Source of the DNA: Fibrobacterota bacterium
GTDB taxonomy: Bacteria; Fibrobacterota; Chitinivibrionia; Chitinivibrionales; FEN-1185
Reading direction: 5' to 3'
DNA: 9,109 nt
Assembly (NCBI GenBank): GCA_003165595.1
Contig: PLWQ01000029.1
Location: 59,783 to 68,891 of the forward strand
In this document: positions 6,812 through 9,109 of the stretch, piece by piece
Layout: each line of letters starts with the position of its first letter
Position numbering within the stretch: position 1 is the stretch's first letter
The notes under the pieces: model-generated
Told to the model about the DNA's origin: nothing
The model's input: the letters and a program-made list of their open reading frames with translations, nothing else
The model's database searches: none
Translations under genes and position numbers: made by a program

Positions 6812-7059
6812 TCAACGCGCCTGTTTGCTTCCCACTTGCTGTCCGGTTCTCTCGTGTGCGCGCGCCTTGGAAGGACCTCCTCGCAGCTATTCCTCCGGCC
6901 GTATCTGCGCCACTGAGGGGGAGGAGAAACAGCCCCACGAAAACGCCGCTGATCCGAGATTGAGGCCAAACGGTTATTTGCTTTTTGTGTTATGGTCACA
7001 CGTTGATGGCATCCAAGCGTTTCCGCAGCCGTTGCGTTGGCATTTTGTGTTTCGATAAC

Positions 7060-7122
7060 GCTGCTTTTGCGGAAAATTCCGTTTGCAAAGTTCTTGCTGC
7101 TGTAGCGGACCCCAAAAGCAGC
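7060..7122. other. Perfect 10-bp inverted repeat with 43-nt interior
   Basis: GCTGCTTTTG at 7060-7069 is the exact reverse complement of CAAAAGCAGC at 7113-7122. The interior holds a smaller inverted repeat, CGGAA/TTCCG, around 7070-7081. It lies in the gene-free spacer downstream of the 7205-8284 gene. No T-run follows on either strand, so it is not a standard terminator. Confidence 0.45.
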
Positions 7123-7144
7123 TCACCGTAAAGGTCTCCATGGG

Positions 7145-7178
7145 CAAGAGCACGATCTTTTGTGAGGCCGTGCTCTTG
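7145..7178. other. Perfect 10-bp stem-loop just past the stop of the 7205-8284 gene
   Basis: CAAGAGCACG at 7145-7154 pairs perfectly with CGTGCTCTTG at 7169-7178 across a 14-nt loop. It begins 27 nt downstream of the stop of the minus-strand gene at 7205, which suits a 3' end or transcript-protecting hairpin. It lacks a U-tract on either strand, so a Rho-independent terminator call is weak. Confidence 0.5.
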
Positions 7179-7204
7179 TGGCATTCCGCGTTGGGGGGTG
7201 TTGC

Positions 7205-8284
7205 TTATCTCGTAAACATGAAGGTCTGGTTCAGGACGGTTTTGTCGGGGAGTTCGGCCCGGAGGATGTAGAGACCAGTCGGTAAGTGGTCAAGTGAGAC
7301 GATTGAGCCGGACTTCATTTTGAATTCGGCGAATTCGACGCCTTTGCAGCTAAATATTGTGACAGTTGATCGAGCGACACTACCCAAGCCGCAACAAACC
7401 AAATTGTGACCTCTAACATTGACAGGATTGGAAACGAAAGACTTCCTGTCTTGAATCTGATGTAAAATGGACACGGTCACGGATGCTTGTCCCCAGCCCC
7501 TCCTTAGGTCAGATAAGCCTTCTTGGTAGACAGCCACCACGTTATACATTTGTGCCATATTCGGGTTATAGTTGAAACCAGTATCACTGCTCGTGGAAGT
7601 GATAAGTGATCCGGTGTAGCATTGGGAAGGGTAGATTGGCTTCGAGGTATCTATTGCTCCCTTGGCGATGCAAACGATATACCCAAGCAAGTGGTTATCG
7701 TTATCCAGAGGAGGATCCCAGCTGAAATTTGCGCCCGTCTGAATCCATTCGCTGTCGCAACAGCTCCCCAGCGTGGGAAGGTAGCTTGTTACAGCCTTCA
7801 TACTTAGGTTATTGGGCTTGTAAAGCAATTTGCGGTCATAACCCGGCTTTGCAAGAATCCTGTCATTAGGGACAGTGTTCCGGCCGAATTGATAAACAGC
7901 ACGAACGCCGGTCAGCTGCTGAAGAAAGTGAATTTTTTCAAAGGTAGAATCAGGTCTCCTTACAACAAAGCTTCCATCATAATAGCTTATTTGCAACTTC
8001 CAAGGAAAGGTAAAAGTTTTAGTCACGTTCGTGTCATTGAAGTTTGGCGCCAAGTTTATGTCATCAAAAGAGGTACAATAGCCAGTTTCACAATAATAGC
8101 CACGAATCGGGAATGCGCCACTTGCGACCCCACTATTATTGATGAGGAAAAGGGAGTCGCGTGCCCATCCGTTAACATCTGTGGTATCGATACCTTCGAC
8201 ATAGTCGGAACGAGCGCCTCCAATTAATAACAACATGCCACAAAGTGCTCCACACAGAGAAGTGATGCACGGTTTTTCAAACAT
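7205..8284 (-). CDS. Secreted protein with Fn3-like region and T9SS-like C-terminal tail, 359 aa
   Basis: A signal peptide is clear: a short charged start, a hydrophobic core (about 9-22) and a likely cleavage after ARS (residue 26). A middle region (about 185-270, containing NFSWDPPLDNDNHLLGYIV and YNVVAVYQEGLSD) has the Trp/Tyr spacing of a fibronectin type III domain. The last ~50 residues, ending LPTGLYILRAELPDKTVLNQTF plus MFTR, look like the beta-rich C-terminal sorting tail of type IX-secreted proteins (GxYxLR...K...TR). It has many cysteines, including CC pairs at 175-176 and 297-298, typical of an exported protein with disulfides. The ATG at 8284 has a perfect AGGAGG five bases upstream. 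Base composition is clearly AT-richer than the left part. The role is unknown; a surface or extracellular protein is likely. Confidence 0.75.
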   Translation of the reverse strand: MFEKPCITSLCGALCGMLLLIGGARSDYVEGIDTTDVNGWARDSLFLINNSGVASGAFPIRGYYCETGYCTSFDDINLAPNFNDTNVTKTFTFPWKLQISYYDGSFVVRRPDSTFEKIHFLQQLTGVRAVYQFGRNTVPNDRILAKPGYDRKLLYKPNNLSMKAVTSYLPTLGSCCDSEWIQTGANFSWDPPLDNDNHLLGYIVCIAKGAIDTSKPIYPSQCYTGSLITSTSSDTGFNYNPNMAQMYNVVAVYQEGLSDLRRGWGQASVTVSILHQIQDRKSFVSNPVNVRGHNLVCCGLGSVARSTVTIFSCKGVEFAEFKMKSGSIVSLDHLPTGLYILRAELPDKTVLNQTFMFTR

Positions 8285-8302
8285 ACCTACCTCCTGTTAC
8301 GC

Positions 8303-8326
8303 GGAGCAGCATTGGGGAACTGCTCC
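8303..8326 (-). promoter_or_regulatory. Leader stem-loop between promoter and Shine-Dalgarno
   Basis: GGAGCAG at 8303-8309 and CTGCTCC at 8320-8326 form a perfect 7-bp stem with a 10-nt loop. It would sit at the very 5' end of the 8284 transcript if transcription starts near 8329, and 7 nt ahead of the AGGAGG. A hairpin at this place can stabilise mRNA or influence ribosome access. It could instead mark the end of the upstream transcript, but no T-run follows. Confidence 0.4.
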
Positions 8327-8335
8327 TACCATGAT

Positions 8336-8363
8336 AATATACCGCCATTATGGCATTTTTCAA
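8336..8363 (-). promoter_or_regulatory. Sigma-70-like promoter with palindromic spacer for the 7205-8284 gene
   Basis: On the minus strand TTGAAA (8363-8358) and TATATT (8341-8336) are separated by 16 bp; TATTAT, 2 bp further on, would give 18 bp. The spacer contains a GCCAT-T-ATGGC palindrome at 8344-8354, an operator-like position. A second palindrome, TTTTCTG-T-CAGAAAA, lies at 8382-8396, upstream of the -35 box. Confidence 0.45.
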
Positions 8364-8413
8364 GATCTTTGACAAAAAGTGTTTTCTGTCAGAAAATGGT
8401 TCCGTACCCAATG

Positions 8414-9109
8414 CTATTGCGAAGAGACATCTACTGTACCCCGCAAATCACTCTCGGCGTATATACGGACTTCTTTCCCACTAATTGAACAGTTGCCTGT
8501 GGGACTTACGTTGTAGTTCTCTAACCATACCATGGAATCCGAGTAAGTGTGCGAAAAGGTACCAGAGATTTGCTGATTCATTATCTGGATTTCCAGCGTG
8601 CCATAAGGTACATACGCTGTCGAGTCGTCCCTCAATGTGCCTGCCCCAAACAACGACAATGGAATATTATAACAGGGATAACCCCATTCGCCACAGAGCA
8701 TGTCATTGCCACTATTGTATTGAGCAAGCGATGCGCTTCCAAAATCAGACGCTAATCCCTTGCCATCCTTTGTAGCCAGTTTGCTCGTGAACGGGGCAAA
8801 TGAATTCTGGTAAGATGCTCCAGGGTAGCTTATGGCAGAAGTGAGTGAGATAAGTCCACTATGTGCCATCCCATAGAGTTGACCCAGGCAGTTCAGAGTA
8901 GGTGCACTCAGATACTCATGTAACCAGTCGCTGGTATCATAGCACCCTGTGTAGTCACCTACAAGACAACCCGAGCTTATGAAGAATGGCACTTTTGAGA
9001 TTGCGTTATGATATGCACCGTCTTCATCCTGCATATCCAGAAACGACCTGTCCTTCCAATTCGTGCTTGTAAACCCAAGGCTCGAATTGTCAATGATTAT
9101 GGTGTCGCA
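8414..9109 (-). CDS. Partial secreted protein, C25 (gingipain)-like C-terminal region, 5' end beyond window
   Basis: The frame is open from the window edge to the TGA/TAG-type stop at 8414 (at least 231 residues). The internal Met at 9034 is not a start, because coding continues upstream of it. The order of segments resembles peptidase C25/caspase-like proteins: VPFFISSGCLVGDYTG (a candidate catalytic-Cys loop), GLISLTSAISYPG (matching the G-A-V-x-x-x-G strand), then FAPFTSKLATKDGKGLASD, and YNIPLSLFGAGTLR where the family has a YNLLGDP-like strand. An Ig-like beta tail follows and ends DLRGTVDVSSQ. No GHG catalytic His motif appears in the visible part, so catalytic activity is unproven. Unlike its neighbour it lacks a T9SS-like sorting tail. 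Many cysteines and low GC match the downstream secreted protein, 129 bp away on the same strand. The C25 call is tentative. Confidence 0.5.
   Translation of the reverse strand, partial: CDTIIIDNSSLGFTSTNWKDRSFLDMQDEDGAYHNAISKVPFFISSGCLVGDYTGCYDTSDWLHEYLSAPTLNCLGQLYGMAHSGLISLTSAISYPGASYQNSFAPFTSKLATKDGKGLASDFGSASLAQYNSGNDMLCGEWGYPCYNIPLSLFGAGTLRDDSTAYVPYGTLEIQIMNQQISGTFSHTYSDSMVWLENYNVSPTGNCSISGKEVRIYAESDLRGTVDVSSQ

Noticed and set aside
6513-7058. Plus-strand frame of 181 codons in the 6484-7204 spacer
   Set aside because: Composed of low-complexity Arg/Ser-rich translation of purine repeats; no start signal or family.

Overview
The window looks like a bacterial chromosome segment. Hand counts of G+C in single 60-base lines give 34/60 at 5281-5340 on the left, against 21, 23 and 28/60 at 7921, 8041 and 8701 on the right. 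Three features hint at the FCB superphylum (Fibrobacterota or Bacteroidota-like): a type IX-secretion-like C-terminal tail, a possible C25-like secreted protein and an outer-membrane-type lipoprotein. That assignment is an inference; no rRNA or other phylogenetic marker was compared.

Left part, 1-1668, minus strand. A tight cluster runs from a SAM-dependent methyltransferase (1668-895) through a small soluble Rieske [2Fe-2S] protein (877-563) and a glutaredoxin with a CPWC active site (566-318) to the catalytic chain of a ferredoxin:thioredoxin reductase (from 314, cut by the window start). The Rieske and glutaredoxin genes overlap by ATGA, and the reductase starts 3 nt after the glutaredoxin stop. 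This is probably a thiol-redox operon in which the Fe-S reductase passes ferredoxin electrons to the glutaredoxin.

Middle. The ribosome-associated GTPase TypA/BipA lies at 3622-1847 (minus). A 470-bp spacer follows that holds overlapping interrupted reading frames, possibly a gene remnant, and then a consensus sigma-70 promoter. The promoter abuts a small STAS-like protein (4095-4463), so that mRNA would be almost leaderless. Downstream on the same strand is a DUF763 protein (4539-5765) with a helix-hairpin-helix and a C-terminal QLSLF, which matches the bacterial sliding-clamp-binding consensus. This is the most suggestive clue in the window to an undescribed function, namely a replication- or repair-linked DNA-acting protein.

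Right part, minus strand. There is a small lipoprotein of unknown function (6483-5854), then about 720 bp without a confident gene that carries purine-rich period-9 tracts and two perfect 10-bp inverted repeats. Two lower-GC genes for secreted proteins follow: one with a signal peptide, a fibronectin-III-like region and a T9SS-like tail (8284-7205), and one entering from the right edge (8414 to beyond 9109) that resembles the C-terminal part of C25/gingipain-like proteins. A recognisable promoter with two palindromes and a leader hairpin lies between them.
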